Assembly: GCF_003034965.1 (NCBI RefSeq) | Contig: NZ_PZKE01000005.1 | Coordinates: forward strand, 1 to 64,000 | From: Fuscovulum blasticum DSM 2131 | Lineage (GTDB): Bacteria > Pseudomonadota > Alphaproteobacteria > Rhodobacterales > Rhodobacteraceae | Direction: 5' to 3' | Length of the DNA: 64,000 nucleotides | In this document: positions 35,166 through 46,212 of the stretch, in pieces | Numbering within the stretch: the stretch's first letter is position 1 | How the letters are laid out: every line of letters begins with the position of its first letter | Made by a program: the position numbers and the translations under genes | Notes under the pieces: generated by a model | What the model saw: the letters and a program-made list of their open reading frames with translations, nothing else | Told to the model about the DNA's origin: nothing | Databases searched by the model: none

Positions 35166-37640
35166 TCAGTCAGCCGCCGGGGCGGGGGTCAGCACCATCA
35201 CCCCAAGGGCCGCCGCCCGCGCCAGCGCGGGGTCAAGGCTCATGGGGATATACTCGCCACGCCGCCACAACTCTCCCAGATCGTCGTAATGGCGGCTGAG
35301 GGGATGGCCCGACTGGCCGGTCGCGGTGATGAAGACCGAAGAATCCGGGTCGGCGAAATCATAGACGCCGCGATAGCCCGCGCCATGCACGTTCAGGAAC
35401 GGGTTGTCGCCGGTGCCGGCGGTGCGGCCGCGCATCAGCGTATCGTCGCCGCCGCTGGTGGATTGGCGGATGTTCACGAAATGCCGCAGCAGGGGCACCT
35501 GACCCAGAACCGGGTGGTCATGCGTGGCCTGGTGGGCATCGCCCCAGCGCCAGCTTTCCAGGTTCGGCCCCCATTTTTCCTGCAACCGCAACAGCGCCTC
35601 ATCCAGCGCGATGCGGGCCAGATCGGTGCAGGTCTCGACCGCCGCAGACTGGATCACGTCGCACCAGACCGAGGCGCCGTTCACATTGCGGAACACCCGT
35701 TCGATGAACACCGGGTCGGGGTGGGTGAAACTGTCGGCCATCGGGCCAAGCTCATCGCGGATCAGCCGGTCCATCAGGGCGCGAATCCAGGCATCCGCGA
35801 TCAGCGGTTCGGGCAGATGCTCGTTCATCTCGCCGTTCCATTCGGCCAGCAGCATCAGCGCGCGCTGGCGGAACCGTTCCGGCGTGCCTTCGGGGGCGGG
35901 GTCGCCCGTGAACCACAGATCGGCGCCGATCAGCGGCAGCAGGGCGCGCGAGGTGGGATCGACCGTATCAAGCTGCGCCTCGATGAAACTTTCGCGGGTA
36001 TGCACCTCGCGCGATTTCATCAGCGTCAGCCAGCGCTGGATGCGCTGCGTATCGCCCCAGAGGAAGCTGAGATGGTCGGGGAACGGGCGGTCCACCGTCT
36101 TGTTGTTGGTATTGCCCAGCAGGCCCGAGGGCGGGTTCAAGAAGCGCGGGTTGTCTTCATAGGGGAAGCTGCCCTTGAAGCCGGTGGCCGGCAGCCAGCC
36201 CGGCGCGGGCATCCGGCCCTGCGTCGGGTGGGCGGCATCGCGGGCCGGCATCTGGCCGATCACCTGAAGGGCAATGCCATCGGGGCCGGCCAGCATCAGG
36301 TTCTGCGCCGGCGCGATCTGCAGCCGGCCCGCCTCGATGGCCTCGGCCACGTTTTGCGATGACATCAGCCGCAGCGCGGCGGTCATGGTCGTGTCCGCGC
36401 CCGACAGTGCCGTCCAGGACAGCGCCGCGACATGGCCGGGGGGCGTGACGGTGCCCACCTCGAACTGCTTGCCGGACAGGATCGGGCCGTGGTCGGACCA
36501 GCGCAGCGTCAGGGTCAGTGGTGTGCCGTCCTTGACGGTGACAATGCTTTGCCGGCTGTCGAAACGGGCATAGCTGCCATCGGGGCGCAGGTATTCCTCG
36601 GGGTTGTCGGGGTTCAGCTTCTCGATCACCAGATCCTGATCGTCGAGATAGGCCGTGGTCAGGCCCCAGCCCATCTGGTCGCTGCGCCCGACCAGCACGG
36701 CGGGAACGCCGGGAATGGTGCCGCCGATCACGCCGCCGGTGGTCAGTTCCAGCCGCGCCAGATACCAGATCGTCGGCGCGGTAAAGCCAAGGTGCGGATC
36801 GCTGGCCAGAAGGGCGGCCCCCGCGGCCGAGCGCGACGGCGCGGCGGCCCAGGCGTTCGAGGCGCCCGCCATGCCCAGCGGCGGCAGGGGCGAGAACGGG
36901 CCAAGCGCGAAATCCAGCGGCTTGCTGTCGGGCAGGGCGCCGGGCACAAGCGCGGCATAGTCGGGCAGGGCGGCCACGCCCTTGCCCGGGTCTTCCGGCA
37001 GGATGTCGGCCAGCCGGTCCGCCGACAGGATCATCGACAGGCGCGCACGCAGCACCTCGGCCTCGGCATGGCCGGACAGTTGCAGCGCCATCAGCTTCAG
37101 GATGGCAATGGAATCGGCCGGGGCCCAGGCGGAAATCTCGGGTTCGAACATCCAGAATTCAGGCGCCCCCCGGCCACGGGCGCCCGAGTTCACCTGTTCG
37201 ATCCAGGCATTGACGCCGGCCGAATAGGCCTGAAGCGCGGCCAGAGTCTTGGGATCTTGCGCCGCCACGCTGTCCAGCGACAGGGTGTAGAGGTCCAGCC
37301 GACGCATCAGTTCATCCACGCCCAGCGTGGCAGAGCCGAACAGTTCCGAAAGCCGCCCCTGCGCGGTGCGGCGCAGCATCGTCATCTGCCAAAGCCTGTC
37401 CTGCGCATGAACGAAGCCAAGCGCGAAATAGACATCCTCGTCACTCTTGCCGAAGATATGCGGCACGCTGTCGTTGTTGCGCACCACTTCGACCGGGGCG
37501 GTGATGCCTTTGACGGTAAAATCCTCGTCGTAATCGACCAGTGACCGCGACAGGAACCAGTAAAGCAGCAGAAGGCCCACGCCGCCCAGAACGGCGGCGG
37601 CGGTCAACAGGCGGACAAGCCAGCGGAACAGCGTGTACAT
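35166..37640 (-). CDS. Penicillin-acylase-family Ntn hydrolase
   Basis: An 824-aa periplasmic or membrane-anchored acylase. A hydrophobic N-terminal segment (about 8-30) may be an anchor or signal. The precursor would cleave itself before Ser261 (GMAGA|SNAW), making an alpha subunit, spacer and beta subunit with Ser as N-terminal nucleophile. HIFGKSDEDVYFALGFVHA near residue 61 and DPHLGF are family motifs. Known members cleave penicillin G, cephalosporin side chains or acyl-homoserine lactones, so the natural substrate is open. It ends directly against the hflX stop, tail to tail. Confidence 0.9.
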   Translation of the reverse strand: MYTLFRWLVRLLTAAAVLGGVGLLLLYWFLSRSLVDYDEDFTVKGITAPVEVVRNNDSVPHIFGKSDEDVYFALGFVHAQDRLWQMTMLRRTAQGRLSELFGSATLGVDELMRRLDLYTLSLDSVAAQDPKTLAALQAYSAGVNAWIEQVNSGARGRGAPEFWMFEPEISAWAPADSIAILKLMALQLSGHAEAEVLRARLSMILSADRLADILPEDPGKGVAALPDYAALVPGALPDSKPLDFALGPFSPLPPLGMAGASNAWAAAPSRSAAGAALLASDPHLGFTAPTIWYLARLELTTGGVIGGTIPGVPAVLVGRSDQMGWGLTTAYLDDQDLVIEKLNPDNPEEYLRPDGSYARFDSRQSIVTVKDGTPLTLTLRWSDHGPILSGKQFEVGTVTPPGHVAALSWTALSGADTTMTAALRLMSSQNVAEAIEAGRLQIAPAQNLMLAGPDGIALQVIGQMPARDAAHPTQGRMPAPGWLPATGFKGSFPYEDNPRFLNPPSGLLGNTNNKTVDRPFPDHLSFLWGDTQRIQRWLTLMKSREVHTRESFIEAQLDTVDPTSRALLPLIGADLWFTGDPAPEGTPERFRQRALMLLAEWNGEMNEHLPEPLIADAWIRALMDRLIRDELGPMADSFTHPDPVFIERVFRNVNGASVWCDVIQSAAVETCTDLARIALDEALLRLQEKWGPNLESWRWGDAHQATHDHPVLGQVPLLRHFVNIRQSTSGGDDTLMRGRTAGTGDNPFLNVHGAGYRGVYDFADPDSSVFITATGQSGHPLSRHYDDLGELWRRGEYIPMSLDPALARAAALGVMVLTPAPAAD

Positions 37641-37723
37641 CGGGGCCCTTCTTGACGGCGGCGGCGCCTTGGCGTCCTAGTCCATCTTCGGTTCAAGGGC
37701 AAATCACAGGCGGAGGCAAGCGC

Positions 37724-38587
37724 ATGGCAAAGGTGGCATTTCTGGGTCTGGGCGTGATGGGCTTTCCGATGGCCGGGCATCTGGCCCGGGCCGGACATCG
37801 CGTGACGGTCTGGAATCGCTCGTCCGGCAAGGCGGAACGCTGGCTGGAACAGCATGAAGGCACCGCAGCGCCCACCGCGCGCGAGGCTGCCCTTGGTGCC
37901 GAATTCGTGATGGCCTGCGTGGGCAATGACGACGACCTGCGCATGGTCTGCCTTGGCCCGGACGGGGCCTTTGCCGGCATGGACCCCGGCGCGATCTTCG
38001 TCGATCACACCACGGTTTCGGCGCGTGTGACCCGAGAGCTGGCCGAGGTGGCCGCCGAAAAGGGGCGGGGCTTTGTCGATGCGCCGGTGTCGGGCGGGCA
38101 GGCGGGGGCTGAAAACGGCCAGCTTTCCATTATGTGCGGCGGCCGCGAGGACGATTACGCCGCCGCCGAGCCGGTGATCGCCGCCTATGCCCGCATCTGC
38201 CGCCGTCTGGGCGACAGCGGCGCGGGACAACTGGCCAAGATGATGAACCAGATCTGCATCGCCGGGCTGATGCAGGGGCTGAGCGAGGCGCTGGCCTTTG
38301 GCCAGAAGGCCGGCCTGGACGGCGAGGCGGTGGTGGAAGTCATCAGCCAGGGCGCCGCGGGAAGCTGGCAGATGGCGAACCGGCACAAGACCATGCTGGC
38401 CGACCAGTTCGATTTCGGCTTCGCGGTGGACTGGATGCGCAAGGATCTGGGCATCTGCCTTGCCACCGCCGACGAGATCGGCGCGCGGCTGCCGGTGACG
38501 GCGCTGGTCGATCAGTTCTACAAGGATGTGCAACTGATGGGCGGCGGCCGCAACGATACCTCAAGCCTGATCCGCCGGCTTCGCTAG
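37724..38587 (+). CDS. NAD(P)-dependent beta-hydroxyacid dehydrogenase family oxidoreductase
   Basis: A 287-aa dehydrogenase of the 3-hydroxyisobutyrate / tartronate-semialdehyde reductase family. The N-terminal Rossmann motif FLGLGVMGFPMAGHL, the substrate motif DAPVSGGQAGAENG and the catalytic Lys in GAGQLAKMMNQ (near 169) are present. GGAGG 8 bases upstream of ATG 37724 sets the start. Asn/Arg after the first strand (WNRS) suggests NADP preference. Substrate undetermined. Divergent from the acylase gene, convergent with the DedA gene. Confidence 0.92.
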   Translation: MAKVAFLGLGVMGFPMAGHLARAGHRVTVWNRSSGKAERWLEQHEGTAAPTAREAALGAEFVMACVGNDDDLRMVCLGPDGAFAGMDPGAIFVDHTTVSARVTRELAEVAAEKGRGFVDAPVSGGQAGAENGQLSIMCGGREDDYAAAEPVIAAYARICRRLGDSGAGQLAKMMNQICIAGLMQGLSEALAFGQKAGLDGEAVVEVISQGAAGSWQMANRHKTMLADQFDFGFAVDWMRKDLGICLATADEIGARLPVTALVDQFYKDVQLMGGGRNDTSSLIRRLR

Positions 38588-38590
38588 ACC

Positions 38591-39211
38591 TCAGCCCTTC
38601 GGCGAGCGGCGGAACACCAGACGGTGCGCCGCCAGCCCGGCCAGCGCCAGCCCGGCCACCAGCCACAGCCAGTGATGCGCGGCCAGCCGGCCCAGAAGCG
38701 CCTCGGCGGCAAGGCCGAAATGGTAGCCAAGCCCGGTGAACAGCAGCGCCCAGACACATACCGACGCCCCGTTCAGCGCCGCGAAGGCGGGCCAGGACAG
38801 CGCGGTCTGCGCCAGCAGGATCGGGCCGGCGATGCGGGTGCCGGGGATGAAGCGGAACAGAATGGCCATCAGGTGGCGGCTGCCTTCCAGCCGGCTTCGC
38901 AGCGGGCTGGCGGCGGCGGCCTGCCTCAGCCGGCGCAGCGGCCCGACATCGGGCGCATGGCGCGACAGCAGGAACCACATCTGATCGGCCAGAAAGGCGC
39001 CCAGCCCGGCGACGGCCGCCATGCCCGCCCAGGCCCCGATACCGAACCCGCGCGCAGATCCAACCGGATCGGGCATCAGGGCGGCGGTGCCGCCGTCCAG
39101 CCCGCGATGGGCAAAGACGCCGCCCAGCAGGGCCGCCGTCTCGCCTTCGAAAAAGCAGCCCAGAAAAACCGCCGCCGGGCCATAGGCCTGAATCAGGGAT
39201 TCGATCGACAT
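38591..39211 (-). CDS. DedA-family membrane protein
   Basis: A 206-aa inner-membrane protein of the SNARE-associated/DedA family, involved in membrane homeostasis and possibly lipid flipping. FFEGETAALLGGVFAHRG and GAFLADQMWFLLSRHAP are the conserved N-terminal features and FRFIPGTRIAGPI the central motif. A stretch near residues 39-62 (DGGTAALMPDPVGSARG and following) looks like an insertion relative to usual members. It begins 19 bases after the SYLF lipoprotein stop. Confidence 0.88.
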   Translation of the reverse strand: MSIESLIQAYGPAAVFLGCFFEGETAALLGGVFAHRGLDGGTAALMPDPVGSARGFGIGAWAGMAAVAGLGAFLADQMWFLLSRHAPDVGPLRRLRQAAAASPLRSRLEGSRHLMAILFRFIPGTRIAGPILLAQTALSWPAFAALNGASVCVWALLFTGLGYHFGLAAEALLGRLAAHHWLWLVAGLALAGLAAHRLVFRRSPKG

Positions 39212-39230
39212 CGCCGGCGGCGCGCGTCGG

Positions 39231-39788
39231 TCAGGGGATGATGCGGGTGTATTTCACGCCCGCCAGCGAGGCGCCTGCGATCAGCCCCTGCTGGCCGAAC
39301 ACCAGCGCGATCACCGGGTCGATCTCGGTCGTGGCCTTGCCGATGCTGCCGCCTTCTTCCGGCGTGGCATAGCGCAGGTCGGCCGAGGCCGCCCAGCCCT
39401 GCGAGCGGCGGAAGTCGGACAGCGCCTCGGGCGTCATGAAGAACAGCGCGTGGGCGTATTGCTGGGCGCCGACCTGCAGGCCGATGCTGGCCTTGGTGGC
39501 CGAGTAGTAATCCACCGTGGCGCCTTGAATCTGCAGCGCGCCGCGCCCGTAGGAACCGCCCCAGATCAGCCCCGCCTCGGTGATCAGCGGCATGTACAGC
39601 ACGCCCGAGGCGCGCGCGGCCAGATCGCTGGTGCCGGGATAGCGGCTGAAAAGATAGTTCTTCGTGGCATCGACACGGGCGTCGATCTGCGCCGACCCGT
39701 TCGAGCCAACCCCGTTGCCGCAAGCCGCAGTCAGAAAGGCCGTCGCGCCGGCCCCTGCCAGAAGTCCACGTCGTGTGATCCTGTCCAT
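39231..39788 (-). CDS. SYLF (YSC84/DUF500) domain lipoprotein
   Basis: A 185-aa exported lipoprotein. The N-terminus has a twin-arginine-like TRRGLLAG followed by a hydrophobic core and the lipobox LTAAC (lipidated Cys near residue 22). The rest is a SYLF lipid-binding domain with GVLYMPLITEAGLIWGGSYGRG and GLQVGAQQ. Role unknown; eukaryotic SYLF proteins bind phosphoinositides. AAGGG lies 10 bases upstream of ATG 39788. Probably co-transcribed with dedA. Confidence 0.85.
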   Translation of the reverse strand: MDRITRRGLLAGAGATAFLTAACGNGVGSNGSAQIDARVDATKNYLFSRYPGTSDLAARASGVLYMPLITEAGLIWGGSYGRGALQIQGATVDYYSATKASIGLQVGAQQYAHALFFMTPEALSDFRRSQGWAASADLRYATPEEGGSIGKATTEIDPVIALVFGQQGLIAGASLAGVKYTRIIP

Positions 39789-39935
39789 CGCTCTGCCCTT
39801 TTGCCTGATCCGGGGGTCTGAGGCCCCATTGACGCAAAATCTAGCGTGTTCCGGCGCAGTTGTCATGCGTTTCGCACAGACAGGGCCCGCATCGGCGGGA
39901 TCACGCAAAGACCATCGGGCGGTGCTTTCGCCGGT

Positions 39936-41571
<1,636 letters not shown>

Positions 41572-41579
41572 TCCGCAGC

Positions 41580-44500
41580 ATGGCAGGCGAACGCATCATC
41601 CTGGGCGGCGCGCCCGAGGGCTGGGACGCCTTCCTTCTGGCGCGGGAAGTGGCCAAGGGCCGCCCTGTGATCCATGTCGCGCGCGACGACAAGCGGGCCG
41701 AGGCGATGCGGGCCGCGCTGGCGGTGGCGGCGCCGGGGCTGGTGGTGGTCGATTTTCCGGCCTGGGATTGCCTTCCCTTCGACCGTGTGTCCCCCAACCC
41801 CGAGATTGCCGCCCGTCGCATGGCCACGCTGGCGTTGCTGGCCGATGGTCTGCCGGGGCCGTTCGTGCTGCTCACCACGCTGGGCGCCGCCACCCAGCGG
41901 TTGCCCGCGCGTGAGGTGGTGCAGGCCTCCTCCTTCCGCGCCACGGTGGGCGACCGGGTGGATGAGGCGCGGCTCAAGGGATTTCTGGCGCGCATGGGCT
42001 TCACCCCGGCCTCGACCGTGGCGGAGCCCGGCGATTTCGCCATTCGCGGCGGTATCGTCGATATTTACCCGCCGGGGCCCGGCGGGCCGATCCGGCTGGA
42101 TTTCTTCGGCGATGTGCTGGACGGCGCGCGCCGCTTCGATGCGGCCACGCAACGGACGGTGGAAAAGCTGGCCCGCGTCGAATTCGCGCCGGTGTCCGAG
42201 GTGATCCTGGACCCGGCGGCGATCACCCGGTTCCGCCAGAACTACCGTGCCGAATTCGGGGCCGGCGGATCGGAAGATCCGCTGTATGAAGCCGTCAGCG
42301 CCGGCCGCAAGCATCAGGGGATGGAGCACTGGCTGCCGTTCTTCCATGACCGGCTTGAGACACTGTTCGATTATCTGCCGCAGGCGGTGGTGATGCTGGA
42401 TGATCAGGTCACGCCCATGCGGCTGGCCCGGTGGGAGGCCATCGACGACGCCTATGACGCCCGCGCCGAGGCCCTGTCGGCCAAGGGCCGCATCGACACG
42501 GTCTACAAGCCGGTCGCGCCGGGGCTGCTGTATCTGGACGATGCCGGCTGGGAGGAAACGCTGGCCGACCGCCGGGTGATCCAGCTTTCGCCGCTGCCGC
42601 AGGCGCCGGGGCCGGGTGTGTTGGATGCCGGCGGCCGGATCGGACGCAATTTCGCGCCGGAACGGCAGCAAGAGAAGATCAGTCTTTTTGCAGCTTTGGC
42701 CGACCATGTTCGCAGTTTACGCGAACAATCTCCGGTCGTGATCGCCAGTTGGTCCGAAGGCGCGCGGGACCGGCTGAAAGGGCTGCTGTCCGATCAGGGC
42801 CTGGCCACCGAAGACCTGCCCGACCTGCGGGCGCTGCCCCCCGCCAAGGGTGGTGTGCATCTGGTGGTCTGGGCGCTGGAAGCGGGCTTTACCGCGCCGG
42901 GCCTGACGGTGATCTCGGAACAGGACGTTCTGGGCGACAGGCTGACAGGAAAGCCGAAAAAACGCCGCAAGGCCGATAACTTCCTGCGCGAAGTTGATAC
43001 GTTGTCGCCGGGCGATCTGGTGGTGCATGTCGAACATGGCGTCGGGCGCTATCTGGGGATCGAGACGATTACCGCCCTTGGCGCGCCCCATGCCTGCGTG
43101 GCGCTGGAATATGCCGACAATGCCAAGCTCTATCTGCCGGTCGAGAACATCGAACTTCTGTCGCGCTATGGTCATGACGAAGGGCTGCTTGACCGGCTGG
43201 GCGGCGGGGCCTGGCAGGCCAAGAAGGCCAAGCTCAAGGAACGCATCAAGGAAATCGCCGACCGGCTGATGCGGGTCGCGGCGGAACGGGCGCTGCGCCA
43301 TGCGCCGATCCTGGAAGCCCCTCATTCCATCTGGGAGGCCTTTGCCGCCCGTTTCCCCTATCAGGAAACCGACGACCAGCTTGCCGCCATCGCCGATGTT
43401 GTGGCCGATCTGGAAAAGGGCAGCCCGATGGACCGGCTGATCGTCGGCGACGTGGGCTTCGGCAAGACCGAGGTTGCCATGCGCGCGGCCTTTGTCGCCG
43501 CGCTGTCGGGGATGCAGGTGGCGGTGATCTGCCCGACCACGCTTCTGGCCCGCCAGCATTACCGCAGTTTCGCCGAACGCTTCCGCGGCTTCCCCATCAC
43601 GGTGCGCCCGCTGTCGCGCTTTGTCGGCACGAAAGAGGCCAATGCCACGCGGGCCGGGCTGACCGATGGCACGGTGGACATCGTGGTGGGCACCCATGCG
43701 TTGCTGGCCAAGTCGATCAGCTTCAAGAACCTTGGCCTGCTGATCATCGACGAAGAGCAGCATTTCGGCGTGACCCACAAGGAACGCCTGAAGGAAATGC
43801 GCAGCGAGGTTCACGTCCTGACGCTGACCGCGACGCCCATTCCGCGCACGCTGCAACTGTCGCTGACGGGGGTGCGCGACCTGTCGATCATCGCCACCCC
43901 GCCGGTGGACCGGCTGGCGATCCGCACCTACATTTCCGAATTCGACAGCATCACCATCCGCGAGGCGCTGCTGCGCGAACGGTATCGCGGCGGGCAGACC
44001 TTCTATGTGGTGCCGCGGGTGGCGGATATTCCCGAGATCGAGGATTTCCTGAAAACCCATGTTCCCGAAGTGTCCTATGTCATCGCACATGGGCAACTGG
44101 CGGCGGGCGATCTGGATGACCGGATGAACCAGTTCTACGACGGCAAGTATGACGTGCTGCTGGCCACGACCATCGTGGAATCCGGGCTGGATATTCCGAC
44201 GGCGAACACGATGATCGTGCATCGGGCCGACATGTTCGGCCTGTCGCAACTGTATCAGATCCGTGGCCGGGTGGGGCGGTCCAAGACTCGCGCCTATTGC
44301 TATCTGACGACCAAACCACGCAGCCCGCTGACGCCGCAGGCGCAGAAGCGGCTGAAACTGCTTGGCAGCCTTGACAGCCTTGGCGCCGGTTTCAACCTGG
44401 CCAGCCATGACCTTGACCTGCGCGGTGCCGGCAACCTGCTGGGCGAGGAACAGTCGGGCCATATCCGCGAGGTCGGGTATGAACTGTACCAGCACATGCT

Positions 44501-45047
44501 GGAAGAGACGATCGCCCGGATCAAGGCCGGTGAGTTGCAGGGTCTGTCCACGATTTCAGACGACTGGAGCCCGCAGTTGAACCTGGGCGTTCCGGTGATG
44601 ATCCCCGAGGACTATATCCCCGACCTCGACATCCGGCTGGGTCTGTACCGCCGCCTCAGCAGCCTGACCACCAAGGTGGAACTGGAAGGCTTTGCCGCCG
44701 AGCTGATCGACCGTTTCGGTCCGCTGCCGAAAGAGGTGAACACGCTGATGCTGATCGTGCGCATCAAGGCGATGTGCAAGCGGGCGGGCATCAGCCGGCT
44801 GGATGCCGGACCGAAAGGCGCGACGGTGCAGTTCCACAACGACAAGTTCGCCAATCCGGCCGGGCTGGTCGAATTCCTCAAGGCGCAAGGCGCGGCGGCC
44901 AAGGTGCAGGGCAACAGGATCGTGCTTCAGGGCGAGATGAAGTCCGAAGCGGACCGCATCAAGGGCGCCTTCGCCATTGCCCGCGATCTGGCCGAACAGG
45001 CGCGGGCCGCTACGCCCGCCGCATCAGCAGCAGCGAAGCCGCGATAA
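41580..45047 (+). CDS. mfd: Transcription-repair coupling factor
   Basis: A 1,155-aa ATP-dependent translocase that removes stalled RNA polymerase and recruits UvrA. Domains in order: UvrB-homology N-terminal region, CarD-like RNA-polymerase interaction domain (about 470-570, VVHVEHGVGRYLGI), the helicase core with Walker A GDVGFGKTE and DEEQ (IIDEEQHFG), the helicase C domain (VESGLDIPTANTMIV, QIRGRVGRS) and the TRCF C-terminal domain. ATG 41580 is preferred over TTG 41568. The 3' end overlaps the convergent MFS gene by 38 bases. Confidence 0.97.
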   Translation: MAGERIILGGAPEGWDAFLLAREVAKGRPVIHVARDDKRAEAMRAALAVAAPGLVVVDFPAWDCLPFDRVSPNPEIAARRMATLALLADGLPGPFVLLTTLGAATQRLPAREVVQASSFRATVGDRVDEARLKGFLARMGFTPASTVAEPGDFAIRGGIVDIYPPGPGGPIRLDFFGDVLDGARRFDAATQRTVEKLARVEFAPVSEVILDPAAITRFRQNYRAEFGAGGSEDPLYEAVSAGRKHQGMEHWLPFFHDRLETLFDYLPQAVVMLDDQVTPMRLARWEAIDDAYDARAEALSAKGRIDTVYKPVAPGLLYLDDAGWEETLADRRVIQLSPLPQAPGPGVLDAGGRIGRNFAPERQQEKISLFAALADHVRSLREQSPVVIASWSEGARDRLKGLLSDQGLATEDLPDLRALPPAKGGVHLVVWALEAGFTAPGLTVISEQDVLGDRLTGKPKKRRKADNFLREVDTLSPGDLVVHVEHGVGRYLGIETITALGAPHACVALEYADNAKLYLPVENIELLSRYGHDEGLLDRLGGGAWQAKKAKLKERIKEIADRLMRVAAERALRHAPILEAPHSIWEAFAARFPYQETDDQLAAIADVVADLEKGSPMDRLIVGDVGFGKTEVAMRAAFVAALSGMQVAVICPTTLLARQHYRSFAERFRGFPITVRPLSRFVGTKEANATRAGLTDGTVDIVVGTHALLAKSISFKNLGLLIIDEEQHFGVTHKERLKEMRSEVHVLTLTATPIPRTLQLSLTGVRDLSIIATPPVDRLAIRTYISEFDSITIREALLRERYRGGQTFYVVPRVADIPEIEDFLKTHVPEVSYVIAHGQLAAGDLDDRMNQFYDGKYDVLLATTIVESGLDIPTANTMIVHRADMFGLSQLYQIRGRVGRSKTRAYCYLTTKPRSPLTPQAQKRLKLLGSLDSLGAGFNLASHDLDLRGAGNLLGEEQSGHIREVGYELYQHMLEETIARIKAGELQGLSTISDDWSPQLNLGVPVMIPEDYIPDLDIRLGLYRRLSSLTTKVELEGFAAELIDRFGPLPKEVNTLMLIVRIKAMCKRAGISRLDAGPKGATVQFHNDKFANPAGLVEFLKAQGAAAKVQGNRIVLQGEMKSEADRIKGAFAIARDLAEQARAATPAASAAAKPR

Positions 45048-46212
45048 AGACGGAAACCCCGGCCAGCAGCGGCAGCGCCGTGCCGTCGAAGGCCTGACCC
45101 ACCGGAATGGCCAGCAGGACCGAGGCGACGGTGGCAATCGCCGAAATCACGCTGGCCGCCAGCCCGGCGATATGGCCCACCGGCTCCATCGCCAGGGCGT
45201 TCAGGTTGCCGATGGTCAGCCCCATCATGCCGAACATCGCAACGCCCCAGGCCACGAAGGCCGCAAAAGCCAGCGTTTCGGGCATCAGGCCCGTCGCCAC
45301 CAGCGCCAGATGCAGCAGCGTCAGTGCCAGCACGGCGGCATAGCTTGCCGTCACCATGCGGCGCATCCCGACCTTGACCACCACCTTCGCGTTGAGGATC
45401 GAGCCGAAGGCGGACAGCACCGCGATCACCCCGAACCACAGCGGAAACTGGTCGGCGCGGTCAAAGCGCAGGTCGAAGATGCCCTGAATCGACGACAGCA
45501 TCGAAAACAGCGCGCCCAGCGTCAGCGACTGGCACAGGATCGAGATCAGCACGACGCGGTGGCTGAACAGTTCCCGCGTGGCGGCGGCCAGCGCGCGCAC
45601 CGACAGCGGGCGGCGTGCCGGGGGCGGCAGCGTCTCGGGCTGGCGCAGGCCCAGCCAGACCATCGTGATCGCGGCAAAGACGATGTAGACCAGAAAGATG
45701 GTCTGCCAGTCCGAAAGCGCGATCACGCCCTGTCCCATCAGCGGCGCCAGCGCGGGCACCATGGTGAAGACCATCATGGCAAAGGACATGATCCGCGCCA
45801 TTTCGCGGCCCTGGAACAGATCGCGCATCAGCGCCATCGACACGGTGCGCGGCCCGGCCGAGCCGATACCCTGCACCACGCGGGCCACCAGCAGCAGCTC
45901 CAGCGAGGACGCGAAGTAGCAGGCCAGCGCCGCCGCGCAGTACAGCGCCGATCCGAACAGGATCACCGGCTTGCGGCCAAAGGCATCGGACAGCGGGCCT
46001 GCGACCAGCGTGCCCAGCCCCATGCCGAAGACAAAGCTGGTGAGCACCAGTTGCGCGCGGTTCGGCGCGTCGGGGGTCAGCGTCTGGGCGATTTCGGGCA
46101 GCGCGGGCAGCATCGCGTCGATCGACAGCGCGATGGTGGCGAACAGCATCGCGATCAGCGCGATGAATTCGCCCTGGCTCAGGCGTTCGGGCGCCGGGAT
46201 CGGACGGGTCAT
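45010..46212 (-). CDS. Bcr/CflA-type multidrug MFS exporter
   Basis: A 400-aa twelve-helix transporter. The Bcr/CflA pattern appears as IDAMLPALPEI in TM1, GPLSDAFGRKPVILFG in the loop 2-3, and VQGIGSAGPRTVSMALMRDLF in TM4. It would expel a drug or metabolite in exchange for protons. Its ATG overlaps the stop of the DsbA-type gene by ATGA, so it is the third gene of a minus-strand operon; its last 38 bases are antisense to mfd. Confidence 0.9.
   Translation of the reverse strand: MTRPIPAPERLSQGEFIALIAMLFATIALSIDAMLPALPEIAQTLTPDAPNRAQLVLTSFVFGMGLGTLVAGPLSDAFGRKPVILFGSALYCAAALACYFASSLELLLVARVVQGIGSAGPRTVSMALMRDLFQGREMARIMSFAMMVFTMVPALAPLMGQGVIALSDWQTIFLVYIVFAAITMVWLGLRQPETLPPPARRPLSVRALAAATRELFSHRVVLISILCQSLTLGALFSMLSSIQGIFDLRFDRADQFPLWFGVIAVLSAFGSILNAKVVVKVGMRRMVTASYAAVLALTLLHLALVATGLMPETLAFAAFVAWGVAMFGMMGLTIGNLNALAMEPVGHIAGLAASVISAIATVASVLLAIPVGQAFDGTALPLLAGVSVFIAASLLLMRRA

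Noticed and set aside
42717-44495. A 592-residue minus-strand open frame inside mfd
   Set aside because: Antisense shadow of a highly conserved gene.
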